Shown here piece by piece: positions 8,283-15,867 of a stretch of DNA of 32,250 nt. The stretch's first letter is position 1. Each line of letters opens with the position of its first letter. Below the pieces are notes generated by a model. It searched no databases. It saw nothing but the letters and a program-made list of their open reading frames with translations, and was not told where the DNA came from. Origin of the DNA: UBA2645 sp044360285. GTDB taxonomy: Bacteria; Pseudomonadota; Alphaproteobacteria; Rickettsiales; UBA1997. A program made the translations under genes and the position numbers. The DNA is taken from the NCBI GenBank assembly GCA_044360285.1, contig JBIKKP010000015.1, positions 1-32,250 of the forward strand, written 5' to 3'.

Positions 8283-9202
8283 TTGCAGCGCGCAGTTTTG
8301 ATCAAAAATTCACAAATTTCTTCGAAGGAAATTCCAACATGTTTAGCGATTTTTGGCACCAAAGAAGTTGCGGTAAAACCAGGATGCGTATTGACCTCAA
8401 GCAAGTAAAATTGAGAGTCGCCGCCATTTTTGTTATTCAAAATAAAATCAACGCGCGAGATTCCTTCGCAGCCAACAACATTGTGGCAACGCTGCGCCAA
8501 ATCTAAAATTTCTGCATATTTTTCTGCACTAATTTCAGCTGGCATCACGTAATTGGTCATGCCTGGCGTGTATTTACATTCATAATCATAAAAAAGTTTT
8601 TTTGGCCGCACCTCAATTGCACCCAAAGCCTTGCCATTCATCACTGCAACTTGGATTTCTTGACCGGCGATGTATTTTTCAACAATCATCTCATCACCAT
8701 ATTTCCACGCAAAATTAGCCAAATCGAAGGACATGTTTTCAAGTATCACTTCAACACCAACGGAAGATCCTTCCGCAATTGGCTTCACCACAAATTGCTT
8801 ACCAATTTCAGCAATTTTTTCTGCATTTAGGGCATCTTCGCCACGCTTGATGATGTGATATTGAGGCACCTTCACGCCAACAGTGGCGCAGATTTTACCT
8901 GTTAAAACCTTGTCCATGCAAATTGCCGAAGCAAGCAAACCAGAGTGAGTGTAGGGAATTTGCAAAACGTCGCAAACGCCCTGAACTCGTCCATCTTCGC
9001 CATATTGTCCATGCAGAGCGTTGAAGATGATGTTGGGCTTTTCTTGCTGTAATTGCTCAAAAATTTTGCGCGAAAAATCAATTTTTACGGCATCGTATCC
9101 AAGGCGCGTCAAGGCTTCAAAAACCGCTTCTCCAGAGCGCAAAGAAACTTCTCTTTCTGAGTTCCAGCCGCCCATCAAAACGGCAATTTTTTTATTCTTC
9201 AT
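8279..9202 (-). CDS. ddl: D-alanine-D-alanine ligase
   Basis: ATP-grasp enzyme that makes the D-Ala-D-Ala dipeptide for peptidoglycan precursors. The 307-aa form starts at ATG 9200-9202 (MKNKKIAVLMGGWNSEREVSL), the canonical Ddl N-terminus. Further motifs are NALHGQYGEDGRVQG, KPIAEGSSVGVEV, DYECKYTPGMTNY and the C-terminal LLEVNTHPGFTATSLVP with metal-binding residues. A longer frame reaching 9424 reads antisense-like low-complexity sequence through the upstream gene and was rejected. The start lies 11 bp inside the upstream DUF2610 gene, and the stop overlaps ftsQ. Confidence 0.95.
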   Translation of the reverse strand: MKNKKIAVLMGGWNSEREVSLRSGEAVFEALTRLGYDAVKIDFSRKIFEQLQQEKPNIIFNALHGQYGEDGRVQGVCDVLQIPYTHSGLLASAICMDKVLTGKICATVGVKVPQYHIIKRGEDALNAEKIAEIGKQFVVKPIAEGSSVGVEVILENMSFDLANFAWKYGDEMIVEKYIAGQEIQVAVMNGKALGAIEVRPKKLFYDYECKYTPGMTNYVMPAEISAEKYAEILDLAQRCHNVVGCEGISRVDFILNNKNGGDSQFYLLEVNTHPGFTATSLVPKIAKHVGISFEEICEFLIKTARCK

Positions 9203-9653
9203 TTTCGTCTTCGTCTTTTGGTTTTTTGTCTTGCGGATTTTGCGCATCGTCCACTGGAGCCTTTTTTGTAGCAGCACCAGACGCTGCAGCAACAGGAGCT
9301 TTTTTGACAACAGGAGGAACAACAGCAGCTTTCTTGACTGCCGCCGATTTCTTAGCAGCGTCACCCAGCGCCGTTGCTTGTTTTGCGTCATCAACAACCG
9401 ACTTAGTTTGCTGAATTTCTTCAATCACGTAAGCGCAAAGCTCGTCGAAAGAAACGCGATTTTTTTCAGAAATTTCGACCAGCTTTCCAAAGGATTGCAT
9501 GATGTCAGGAGGAATAGAGCCGCCTTTATTATCAGAGAGCCAGCGCCCTTGAAATTGCAGCGGATGCGACCCCGGACTTGGATTGCCAATGTAGAGAGTG
9601 ACTGGCGCTTTCTTGCCACCAAAATCGCAATTTGCCGTGAATTTTTTAACCAT
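9192..9653 (-). CDS. DUF2610 family protein with Ala/Lys-rich tail
   Basis: A 153-aa protein. Residues 1-75 match my recollection of DUF2610, a small family known mainly from Rickettsiales: KKFTANCDFGGKKAPVTLYIG, then PSPGSHPLQFQGRWLSDNKGG and SFDELCAYVIEE. From about residue 85 the protein becomes a low-complexity Ala/Lys/Pro/Val tail ending in an acidic run (KPKDEDENEE), probably disordered. No catalytic motif or signal peptide is visible, so it is likely cytoplasmic. It opens the ddl-ftsQ-ftsA block, overlapping ddl by 11 bp and following cysQ by 3 bp, so translation is probably coupled. Function is unknown; context suggests, without proving, a link to wall synthesis or division. Confidence 0.82.
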   Translation of the reverse strand: MVKKFTANCDFGGKKAPVTLYIGNPSPGSHPLQFQGRWLSDNKGGSIPPDIMQSFGKLVEISEKNRVSFDELCAYVIEEIQQTKSVVDDAKQATALGDAAKKSAAVKKAAVVPPVVKKAPVAAASGAATKKAPVDDAQNPQDKKPKDEDENEE

Positions 9654-9656
9654 GTT

Positions 9657-10451
9657 TCAAGATTTTTTATCGAAAAACGCGACGAACTCTTCGTTCGCGA
9701 ATCCAGGTTTGGCGTAGCTCAAATCACCATTAAGCACAAATTTTTCTAAATTAGAATTAAGAGTTTTTACTTTTCCACCCATAAGTTCAAGCAGCGCCTG
9801 CCCTGCTGCCGTATCCCATTCCATCGATGGTCGTAAATGCAAATAAAGATCGGTTTTGCGCTCAAATAAACGGAAAAATTTTACCGCTGAAGAAAGTTTT
9901 TCGACGATAAAATTTTGTGAAAAACTGGGATGGAATTGTGCAACATATTTTTCAACAGCATCATCGTTGACGCGAGCACTGGCAACAATTTGCAGTGCCT
10001 GAGAATTTTGCTTCTCTGACTTTTTACCAACAAAAACCACTTCGTTTTTCTCGTTAGAAAAAAACATTTTTCCGCCTTCAAAAAGTGGTGCGTAAATTAA
10101 ACCAAAAACCGCTTTTTTATTTTGAACAAGAGCAATGTTTAGAGCAAATTGATTGCTGCCAGAAGTAAAGCTAGACGTGCCATCAAGCGGGTCGATTACC
10201 CAAAAAGTTTCTGTGGAAATTTCACGCAAAGTGCCCTCTTCGCAAATCAGCGGAAAGGAAAAATTTTCCATCAATTTTTGCCGTAAAAATTTACTTACTT
10301 CAAGATCAGCCGAAGTGACTTTTGATCCATCTTCTTTCGTGAAAATTTCGAAATTTTTTTGCTTAAAAAATTCGCTTAAAATCAATCCAGCTTCAGAAGC
10401 AATTGAAACAATTTTTTCGATCTCGTCCTTACTAAACAAAGCTTTTGCCAC
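9657..10451 (-). CDS. cysQ: 3'(2'),5'-bisphosphate nucleotidase CysQ
   Basis: Inositol-monophosphatase-like, magnesium-dependent phosphatase that hydrolyses PAP to AMP and recycles by-products of sulfate or phosphopantetheine transfer. The 264-aa length fits. Metal-binding motifs are EEG at about residue 81, WVIDPLDGTSSF (about 94-105), and WDTAAGQALLELMGG near the C-terminus. The start is GTG at 10449-10451, preceded five bases upstream by a good AAAGGA ribosome binding site, which supports this start despite a 20-bp overlap with the CLC gene. CysQ and inositol monophosphatase (SuhB) are hard to separate by eye; LDGTSSF and length favour CysQ. Confidence 0.87.
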   Translation of the reverse strand: MAKALFSKDEIEKIVSIASEAGLILSEFFKQKNFEIFTKEDGSKVTSADLEVSKFLRQKLMENFSFPLICEEGTLREISTETFWVIDPLDGTSSFTSGSNQFALNIALVQNKKAVFGLIYAPLFEGGKMFFSNEKNEVVFVGKKSEKQNSQALQIVASARVNDDAVEKYVAQFHPSFSQNFIVEKLSSAVKFFRLFERKTDLYLHLRPSMEWDTAAGQALLELMGGKVKTLNSNLEKFVLNGDLSYAKPGFANEEFVAFFDKKS

Positions 10452-11703
10452 TTTTTCCTTTCATTAAATTTTCTAATAATTTTGTTGTAAAAAATGACGT
10501 AAAGGCAGGAAGCAAAAGTAGCGAACTCAAGAAAAAAGATTGGTCGGTGGTTTCAATTGCAGCAATCGCTGCAGTGAGTGGCAAACCAAGGATTGAAGCC
10601 AAAAAAGAAGCAATCCCAGCCAACATGAAAATTTTTACATCAGCAAACGCGGCAAGATTGGCAAAGGAAGAACCAACTCCCGCACCAATTGCAATTGATG
10701 GTGCAACCAAGCCACCAGCGCATCCAGAAGCAAAGGAAATTATTGTGTTTAAAATTCTGCCCAAAATTTCTTTTTGCGAGAATACTTCTGAAGGCACGCC
10801 ATTTAAGGCGTCGTTCACTGTTTTGATTCCACCGCTGAAAGAGTAAGGGCCACAATAAAAGCTAATTGTGGCAACAGCTAAACCGCCAAAGATTGGTACT
10901 AAATGCCATTTCCAAGATTTTATTGCCGAGAGTTTTTCGAAAGAAATCAACGCCAATTTGTTGAAAAAAAACGCCAAAATTCCACAAATTATTGCAAGAA
11001 AAATCAGCGCAAAAACTTGCCAATTAAATATAAATTCAATTGCGCTTGTAGCAAATAACGGCGAACTCTCGCGCAGAATTAGTGCAACAACAAATGCTGC
11101 AAAAAATAAGCCAAAAAACAGCGGATAATTTTTAGCGTTAAATAATTTTTTTTGCTCTTTGGCAAGCTTTTCAAGCAGATAAAAAACTGCGGCAATTGGC
11201 GCCAAGAAAGCAACGGCAAAACCAACGCTGCAGCCAATGTAGAGCCAATTTTCTAAACTAATTTTGCCGAAAGTTTTACGAAATTTTTCTGCAGCAACAA
11301 TAAAAATACTGCCAGCCATGTGAACTGATGGAGCTTCGCGCCCCAGCGCTCCGCCAGCAAAAGTTGAAATTATTGAACTCGCCGCTGTCACAAAAACCAC
11401 GGGCAAACTTAAAAGATGCGAAATCTTTTCGTAAGAATTTGGCGATGTTTTTAGCGAAGTAAGAGCAGATTTGATGCGCAACAAACTGCTGCCCGCAGCA
11501 GATGGAGCAAGGCTGCGACACATGTAAGATGAAACCCAAAATAAAGCCGGGGTCAGCAAAAAAATTACGCGCGCATCAGTTTCAAGACGACCCTTTGCAA
11601 GCAAGCCCGCATCATAAAAAACAACGCAATAAAGGTGGATGAAAATCGTTGCAATGACAGTAATGCAAAGAAGGTAAAAAAGCTCGTAAAGCCTGATTTT
11701 CAT
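10432..11703 (-). CDS. CLC-type chloride channel/transporter
   Basis: A 423-aa inner-membrane protein with about ten hydrophobic segments. CLC marks are GGALGREAPSVHMAGSI (the GREGP motif, with the gating glutamate kept and the next glycine replaced by alanine) and GGLVAPSIAIGAGVGSSFA near the C-terminus. The gating glutamate suggests a chloride/proton exchanger rather than a passive channel. The first selectivity motif (GSGIP in the family) is poorly kept (GSSLLRI), so anion selectivity may differ. No C-terminal CBS domains. Start and upstream stop overlap by one base (TAATG), so it is coupled to the carbonic-anhydrase-like gene. Confidence 0.9.
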   Translation of the reverse strand: MKIRLYELFYLLCITVIATIFIHLYCVVFYDAGLLAKGRLETDARVIFLLTPALFWVSSYMCRSLAPSAAGSSLLRIKSALTSLKTSPNSYEKISHLLSLPVVFVTAASSIISTFAGGALGREAPSVHMAGSIFIVAAEKFRKTFGKISLENWLYIGCSVGFAVAFLAPIAAVFYLLEKLAKEQKKLFNAKNYPLFFGLFFAAFVVALILRESSPLFATSAIEFIFNWQVFALIFLAIICGILAFFFNKLALISFEKLSAIKSWKWHLVPIFGGLAVATISFYCGPYSFSGGIKTVNDALNGVPSEVFSQKEILGRILNTIISFASGCAGGLVAPSIAIGAGVGSSFANLAAFADVKIFMLAGIASFLASILGLPLTAAIAAIETTDQSFFLSSLLLLPAFTSFFTTKLLENLMKGKSGKSFV

Positions 11704-12263
11704 TACTTCACGCTCTTTTGAATTTCAGAATATTCGCAAGCTAACTGTGCATAATTATCAGCAGAAATTTTGATGTAATTTCGCTCAGCTTCGTTCATGT
11801 CGCGAAAATATTTTGCCGGATTTCCCGCCCAAATTTGCCCAGACTTAACAACCTTTCCAGGCGTTAAAACTGCACCAGCAGCAAGCATTCCATATTCTTC
11901 AACGCGGGCCAAATCCATGATCAACGAACCCATGCCAATGAAGGAATTATCTTCAATTACACAGGCGTGAATGATTGCGTTGTGACCAATTGTCACATTG
12001 TTTCCAATGATCACTGGCGCGCCTTCCGCCCCAGTTTTATTTTGTGCGTGATGCGGTCTGGTTCCGTGTAAAACGCAATTATCTTGAATGTTTGTGTTGT
12101 CGCCGATGACAAGTTTTGTTACATCGCCGCGCAGCACGCAACCAAACCAAATTCCAGAATTTTTGCCAATTTTTACATCACCAGAAACTATTGCTGTTGA
12201 GGCCACAAAAGCAGATGGATCAATGCTTGGTGCAATTCCACGGTAAGCGAAAATGTTTTTCAT
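11703..12263 (-). CDS. Gamma-carbonic anhydrase-like hexapeptide protein
   Basis: A 186-aa left-handed beta-helix protein with serial hexapeptide repeats (IGKNSGIWFGCVLRGDV, IGDNTNIQDNCVLHG, IGNNVTIGHNAIIHACVI). The histidines after NCVLHG and in GHNAIIHAC correspond to the zinc ligands of gamma-class carbonic anhydrases of the YrdA/PaaY type. The end AGNPAKYFRDM followed by a C-terminal helix is typical. Whether it hydrates CO2 or serves another acyl or metal role cannot be told. It lies 5 bp after dgt and is coupled to the CLC gene. Confidence 0.92.
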   Translation of the reverse strand: MKNIFAYRGIAPSIDPSAFVASTAIVSGDVKIGKNSGIWFGCVLRGDVTKLVIGDNTNIQDNCVLHGTRPHHAQNKTGAEGAPVIIGNNVTIGHNAIIHACVIEDNSFIGMGSLIMDLARVEEYGMLAAGAVLTPGKVVKSGQIWAGNPAKYFRDMNEAERNYIKISADNYAQLACEYSEIQKSVK

Positions 12264-12268
12264 AAATT

Positions 12269-13423
12269 TTATTTTATTCGTTGCAGCTCAGCGAGCGCGA
12301 ATCTGTCGGTCATGCCGGCGATGTAGTCACAGACTAACTTGGCAAGAGTTTCTTGATCAGAAATTTTTTGTGCAAGCGCCGCATATTCACCCGGCATTTG
12401 TGCGGGGAAATTCATGTAAAAATCAAACAATTTTTCGATGGTTCTTTTTGCCGAGTTAGTCATTTCATTGACCACTTGATGACGATACATGCGTTTCATC
12501 AAGAAAGCTTTCAGCGCTTGGCTTGCAGCCTCCATTTCATTAGAAAAATTCACTAAAGTTCTGCCAAAATTTCGCACTTCAAACTCAGTAGAAATTTTAT
12601 TTTCTTGCAGCGCATTTTGCAGATTGTGAATCACGTCAACAACCATCGCCAAAGTCAAATGCTTCTTGGCTTCAGATGCCAAAACCTCGCGCGTAATTTT
12701 TGGATATTTAGCAAGAATTTCTTGGTAAATTTTTCCAATCACTGGCAAATCAAAAAGTTCTTCAAAGCTGAATAGACCTGCGCGCAAGCCATCCTCAACA
12801 TCGTGATTATTGTAAGCAATGTCGTCAGAAATTGCTGAGATTTGCGCCTCAAGTGACGAAAATTTTTCTAACTCAAGGTCGTGTTTTTGATTGTAAATTG
12901 CGATGTAGTTTTGCGCCTTTGAACCAACAACTGGACCATTATGCTTGACCACACCTTCTAGCATTTCCCACGACAAGTTTAAGCCCTCAAATTCAATAAA
13001 ACGCGACTCAATTTTAGTTAGAATTTTTAACGTGTGAGCATTGTGCGCAAAGCCACCGAAGCTTGCCATACAAGCATCTAAAGCATCCTCACCAGCATGA
13101 CCAAAAGGTGGATGCCCCAAATCATGCGCCAACGAAACAATCTCAGCTAGATCTTTATTAAGTTTAAGCGCACCAGCAATCCAACGCGCAATTTGCGCTA
13201 CTTCCAGCGAGTGAGTCAGACGCGTGCGGTAGTGGTCACCAGTGTGATTGACAAAAACCTGCGTCTTGTATTGCAGGCGGCGGAAGGCCGAAGAGTTGAT
13301 GATGCGATCACGGTCACGGCCAAAAACTGAGCGGTATTTTGCGTCGTCGTAATCTTCGGCGTAAAGGCGCCCGCGTGACCTGTCTTCTTCAACAGCGTAA
13401 GTGGCGAGTTTAAAATTAATCAT
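12269..13423 (-). CDS. dgt: dGTPase-like deoxynucleotide triphosphohydrolase
   Basis: HD-domain enzyme that splits dNTPs into nucleoside and triphosphate, controlling dNTP pools. The 384-aa form starts at ATG 13421-13423 (MINFKLATYAVEEDRSRGR), matching the alphaproteobacterial N-terminus. The HD site is clear: RTRLTHSLEVAQ, SLAHDLGHPPFGHAGE, and the later ISDDIAYNNHDVEDGLR. An upstream extension to 13567 would cross hairpins and overlap the next gene, so it was rejected. The family is often called deoxyguanosinetriphosphate triphosphohydrolase-like protein; substrate preference is unknown. Confidence 0.94.
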   Translation of the reverse strand: MINFKLATYAVEEDRSRGRLYAEDYDDAKYRSVFGRDRDRIINSSAFRRLQYKTQVFVNHTGDHYRTRLTHSLEVAQIARWIAGALKLNKDLAEIVSLAHDLGHPPFGHAGEDALDACMASFGGFAHNAHTLKILTKIESRFIEFEGLNLSWEMLEGVVKHNGPVVGSKAQNYIAIYNQKHDLELEKFSSLEAQISAISDDIAYNNHDVEDGLRAGLFSFEELFDLPVIGKIYQEILAKYPKITREVLASEAKKHLTLAMVVDVIHNLQNALQENKISTEFEVRNFGRTLVNFSNEMEAASQALKAFLMKRMYRHQVVNEMTNSAKRTIEKLFDFYMNFPAQMPGEYAALAQKISDQETLAKLVCDYIAGMTDRFALAELQRIK

Positions 13424-13456
13424 GTGGTTTTGTGCGATTAAGAAATTACACGCATG

Positions 13457-13519
13457 TTTTGTTAACATGCACGAAAGGCTTTTGTGCAAAGCGGGGCGTG
13501 GCTTCTTCACATCGCCCCT
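13457..13519. promoter_or_regulatory. Hairpin-rich leader upstream of dgt
   Basis: The 127-bp gap between the fusion nuclease and dgt holds several inverted repeats. GCATGTT/AACATGC encloses a 5-nt loop at about 13453-13471. TGCAC/GTGCA lies at about 13470-13489. GGGGCG (13494-13499) pairs with CGCCCC (13514-13519), followed on the + strand by TTTT. They may end transcription of the upstream minus-strand gene or form the dgt leader; on the minus strand the T-run is poor, so a plain intrinsic terminator is not clear. Confidence 0.4.
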
Positions 13520-13550
13520 TTTGAAAGTGCAAGCACCAAAGGCAAGAACA

Positions 13551-14645
13551 CTAAAATGGTGTTGCAAAGCCTTCGTCTAGCAAAAGTTGATTCAAATAAA
13601 TTCCCTCATCTGCAACTTTTTGTGGTTCTAATTCATCAAAAGTTGCGCCAGATTTTGGCGCCAGAAAAACGTCGGCAACATAGCGCCCATAAGTATCTGT
13701 CTTGGTTGTCTTCACAATAAGAAACTCTGCATTTTGTAAAGTTTTTGCTAAAAAATTTTTACTTTTTTTACCAGCTGCAGTTTCGATTTCAGCCGCATTA
13801 ATTCCGCGTAAACGCAAAATTTCTTTGTGAAAAATTCCAAAGCCCAAGTCCAAAACCACGCGGATAGTGTCTCCATCAACCACGTAATCTAAGTCAGCTT
13901 TGAAAGCGTAAAGTTTTTTTGGATGAAGTTCTATTTTTTTGGCAGGAAATTTTTTATCCAAAGCCGCTTTTTTTCCTGAAACTTCTTTTGCAACCGCAAC
14001 AATTTCATTTTTTTGCAAAGCCTGGCGCGCCAAGCCTTTTGGCACTTCTTTAAAAATTCCAAAACCGCAATCAAAGAAGAAATTTGGCGAATTTTTTAAC
14101 TGCAAAATTGGGTAGGAAAATAATTGTCCGCGCAGCGGGGTCAGTTTTTTGAGTGCAGCTGAAGTTTTTTTGTCACCCACCTTCGCGGCTTTATTGGCAA
14201 TGGTTTTGAACATTTTCTTTTTTGAGACTTCTTGCTGAAGTTGCTGACCACTCCAACCATTTTCCTTGGCCAAATCTTCAAAATGCTTTCTTTCATCAAT
14301 TTTCTTTAAACCAGCAAGCGTGCGGTAGTGGCTCCAATTCAAACTCTGATCATCTTTTGGCAGCTTAGGATAAGTTTGGTAAAAATTGCGCATCTGGTAG
14401 AGTATTCTCTGAGCAATTCCAAGATCACTTTCAAGACTTTCAAACAAATGCTTGCCGTAAGCAGAATTGGAATTTTTTGACAAATGCTGCTCAACCAATT
14501 TTCCAACTTGCCAGGCCATCTCAACCTTCTGCCTGGTGATTGAAGCGATTATTTTATTTTGAGTTTGAGCAATCTGCTGCCTGATTTCAGAAAGTAATTT
14601 TGCGTAATCACTTGAATCAATTTCCAAAGATTTTTTCTTAGACAC
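13551..14645 (-). CDS. Fusion of YhcG-type N-terminal domain (DUF1016_N) with staphylococcal-nuclease-like domain
   Basis: A 364-aa protein in two parts. Residues about 10-140 match the DUF1016/YhcG N-terminal domain: QVGKLVEQHL, then ILYQMRNFYQTYP (81-93), LNWSHYRTL (102-110) and the end of the domain ERKHFEDLAKENGWSGQQL. In YhcG proteins this part precedes a PD-(D/E)XK nuclease, which is missing here. Instead residues about 245-364 form an SNase-like domain: VDGDTIRVVLDLG (256-268), LRLRGINAAE with R278 and E286 in the catalytic positions, and TYGRYVADVF with R321. The position that is D40 in SNase is N283. No signal peptide, so it should act in the cytoplasm, unlike most SNases. It may be an accessory DNA or RNA nuclease. 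An inverted repeat lies 16-38 bp upstream of the start. Confidence 0.85.
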   Translation of the reverse strand: MSKKKSLEIDSSDYAKLLSEIRQQIAQTQNKIIASITRQKVEMAWQVGKLVEQHLSKNSNSAYGKHLFESLESDLGIAQRILYQMRNFYQTYPKLPKDDQSLNWSHYRTLAGLKKIDERKHFEDLAKENGWSGQQLQQEVSKKKMFKTIANKAAKVGDKKTSAALKKLTPLRGQLFSYPILQLKNSPNFFFDCGFGIFKEVPKGLARQALQKNEIVAVAKEVSGKKAALDKKFPAKKIELHPKKLYAFKADLDYVVDGDTIRVVLDLGFGIFHKEILRLRGINAAEIETAAGKKSKNFLAKTLQNAEFLIVKTTKTDTYGRYVADVFLAPKSGATFDELEPQKVADEGIYLNQLLLDEGFATPF

Positions 14646-14660
14646 TGTTAGTTAATTTTA

Positions 14661-14683
14661 ATTTTGAACCGGCGGTTCAAAAT
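14661..14683. promoter_or_regulatory. Perfect 10-bp inverted repeat upstream of the fusion nuclease
   Basis: ATTTTGAACC (14661-14670) and GGTTCAAAAT (14674-14683) form a perfect inverted repeat with a GGC spacer, 16-38 bp before the nuclease start codon (14645). It could be an operator for a dimeric repressor, a leader hairpin, or the terminator of the upstream gene ending at 14784. There is no T-run on the minus strand, which makes a classic terminator less likely. The rest of the 138-bp gap shows nothing I can name. Confidence 0.5.
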
Positions 14684-14783
14684 CAGAAGACCTCAAAGCA
14701 ACCCCGCCCTTTGCTCTGCAAAAACAATCAAATGCAAACTTTTATTACTAAACGTTCGCAATGATGTTTAAATTTTTAGAATT

Positions 14784-15839
14784 TCATGAAAAAGAAGTGT
14801 CAGGACCCACCCAACCACCTGCTTTCACTCTAACACTTCCAGATTTTACTGGAGCTGGAGCTGGAGCTGGAGCTGGAGCTGGAGCTGGAGCCGAAGCTGG
14901 AGCTGGAGCCCCAGATGAAGCCGAAACCGAAGGTGAATCTTCTGGAATTTGATTTCTAACAACTGGAGCTGCAACTCCGGTAAGCGAACCTCTTAGCAGT
15001 GGTCGACTTTCGCTCTCGTCTTCTGAAGATGAACCAGAATCTAGATTTACACTGACCTCTTCAACAACAACTGCTGACGATTTAGATGTCTCTTCAACAG
15101 TCGAATGTAACTCATCTTCTTCTTGTAAATATCTGGTCATTGAGGATTGACCAACGTAAATACGCTTTGGCTCCTTAACAGGATCTGAAACATTTTCACC
15201 ATCTTCGCCAAGAGCTTGAGCAACTATTTCTTTGAGCATTGTTCGAGACTTTTTTTTATGCGTAGAGGGTTTTGTGGGCAAGCTTTCAGAAGCTTCCTTG
15301 GAAGCCGCCTGGTCAATTTGGTCAATTACTGTTTGAAACGTTTTTCGAGGTGTAGTTTTAACCGGAAGTGGCTTAGGTTGTGGAAAGAGATATTCTGCTT
15401 CTCTTGATGTTTCTTTATTATCGTAATAAGGCTCTTGCGTCATCGAATCCAACTCTCCTTCATCTGAATCTCTCTTCGGTAATCGATCAGCTTTTTTCAC
15501 ACCCAAAGGAGAAAGCAACACCTCCTCAGTTAGCTCGCCAACAGCAGACCAAGAACCGCTGGAAGCGGCTCCCTCAGGCAAAGAAATTGACCGCACATCA
15601 ACAACAGCAGAACCATCTTCAGTAAGTAATTGGGCAGTTTCAAGACCAGCTAGATTGGCTCTAGCAGATGATTCGGCCAAATCCACACCAACACCAGCTC
15701 CAGCTCCAGAAATTACCGGTGGAAAAGCGCCAGCTGGGTCTGGAATAGTAGATCCTTCAATCAAAGGTTGGTGCAACAAAGTATCACCAAACTCTCCTCT
15801 TTGGTTAATTCGAAAAAAACGACGCAAGGCTGCTCTCAC
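14784..15839 (-). CDS. Low-complexity protein with C-terminal Ala-Pro repeats
   Basis: A 351-aa protein I do not recognise. The start is GTG at 15837-15839, with a strong GGAAGGGGG ribosome binding site five bases upstream. The N-terminus is basic (RAALRRFFRINQR); the rest is rich in Ser, Glu, Pro, Ala and Val and looks disordered, with a Lys-rich patch near residue 200 (STHKKKSRTML) and acidic serine stretches (SGSSSEDESES). Near the C-terminus is an Ala-Pro dipeptide repeat (about residues 310-330), encoded by a hexamer tandem repeat. There is no signal peptide, membrane segment or catalytic motif. Such composition occurs in secreted effectors and surface-linked proteins of host-associated bacteria, but that is speculation. 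It lies upstream of the fusion nuclease on the same strand. Confidence 0.65.
   Translation of the reverse strand: MRAALRRFFRINQRGEFGDTLLHQPLIEGSTIPDPAGAFPPVISGAGAGVGVDLAESSARANLAGLETAQLLTEDGSAVVDVRSISLPEGAASSGSWSAVGELTEEVLLSPLGVKKADRLPKRDSDEGELDSMTQEPYYDNKETSREAEYLFPQPKPLPVKTTPRKTFQTVIDQIDQAASKEASESLPTKPSTHKKKSRTMLKEIVAQALGEDGENVSDPVKEPKRIYVGQSSMTRYLQEEDELHSTVEETSKSSAVVVEEVSVNLDSGSSSEDESESRPLLRGSLTGVAAPVVRNQIPEDSPSVSASSGAPAPASAPAPAPAPAPAPAPVKSGSVRVKAGGWVGPDTSFS
14851..14910. repeat. GGAGCT hexamer tandem repeat (10 units)
   Basis: Ten consecutive 6-bp units, mostly GGAGCT with variants GGAGCC and GAAGCT, lie within the gene at 14784-15839 and encode the Ala-Pro run on the minus strand. Because the unit is a multiple of three, gain or loss of copies would change protein length without shifting frame. 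A shorter run of the same kind (CCAGCTCCAGCTCCAG) occurs near 15693 in the opposite reading. Confidence 0.92.
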
Positions 15840-15867
15840 AATTCCCCCTTCCTTTGGTTAGTATTTT

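Noticed and set aside
9203..9424. 74-residue N-terminal extension of Ddl
   Set aside because: It is Lys/Leu/Arg low-complexity read from another frame of the DUF2610 tail; MKNKKIAVLMGG is the canonical start.
9021..9749. 242-aa open frame on the plus strand
   Set aside because: It is antisense to ddl, the DUF2610 gene and cysQ, which are supported by family motifs; its product has no recognisable domain.
13424..13567. 48-residue extension of Dgt
   Set aside because: It runs through hairpins and into the neighbouring nuclease gene; MINFKLATYAVEEDRSRGR matches the family start.
14851..14910. Possible CRISPR-like repeat array
   Set aside because: The repeats are contiguous hexamers without spacers and lie inside a coding frame.
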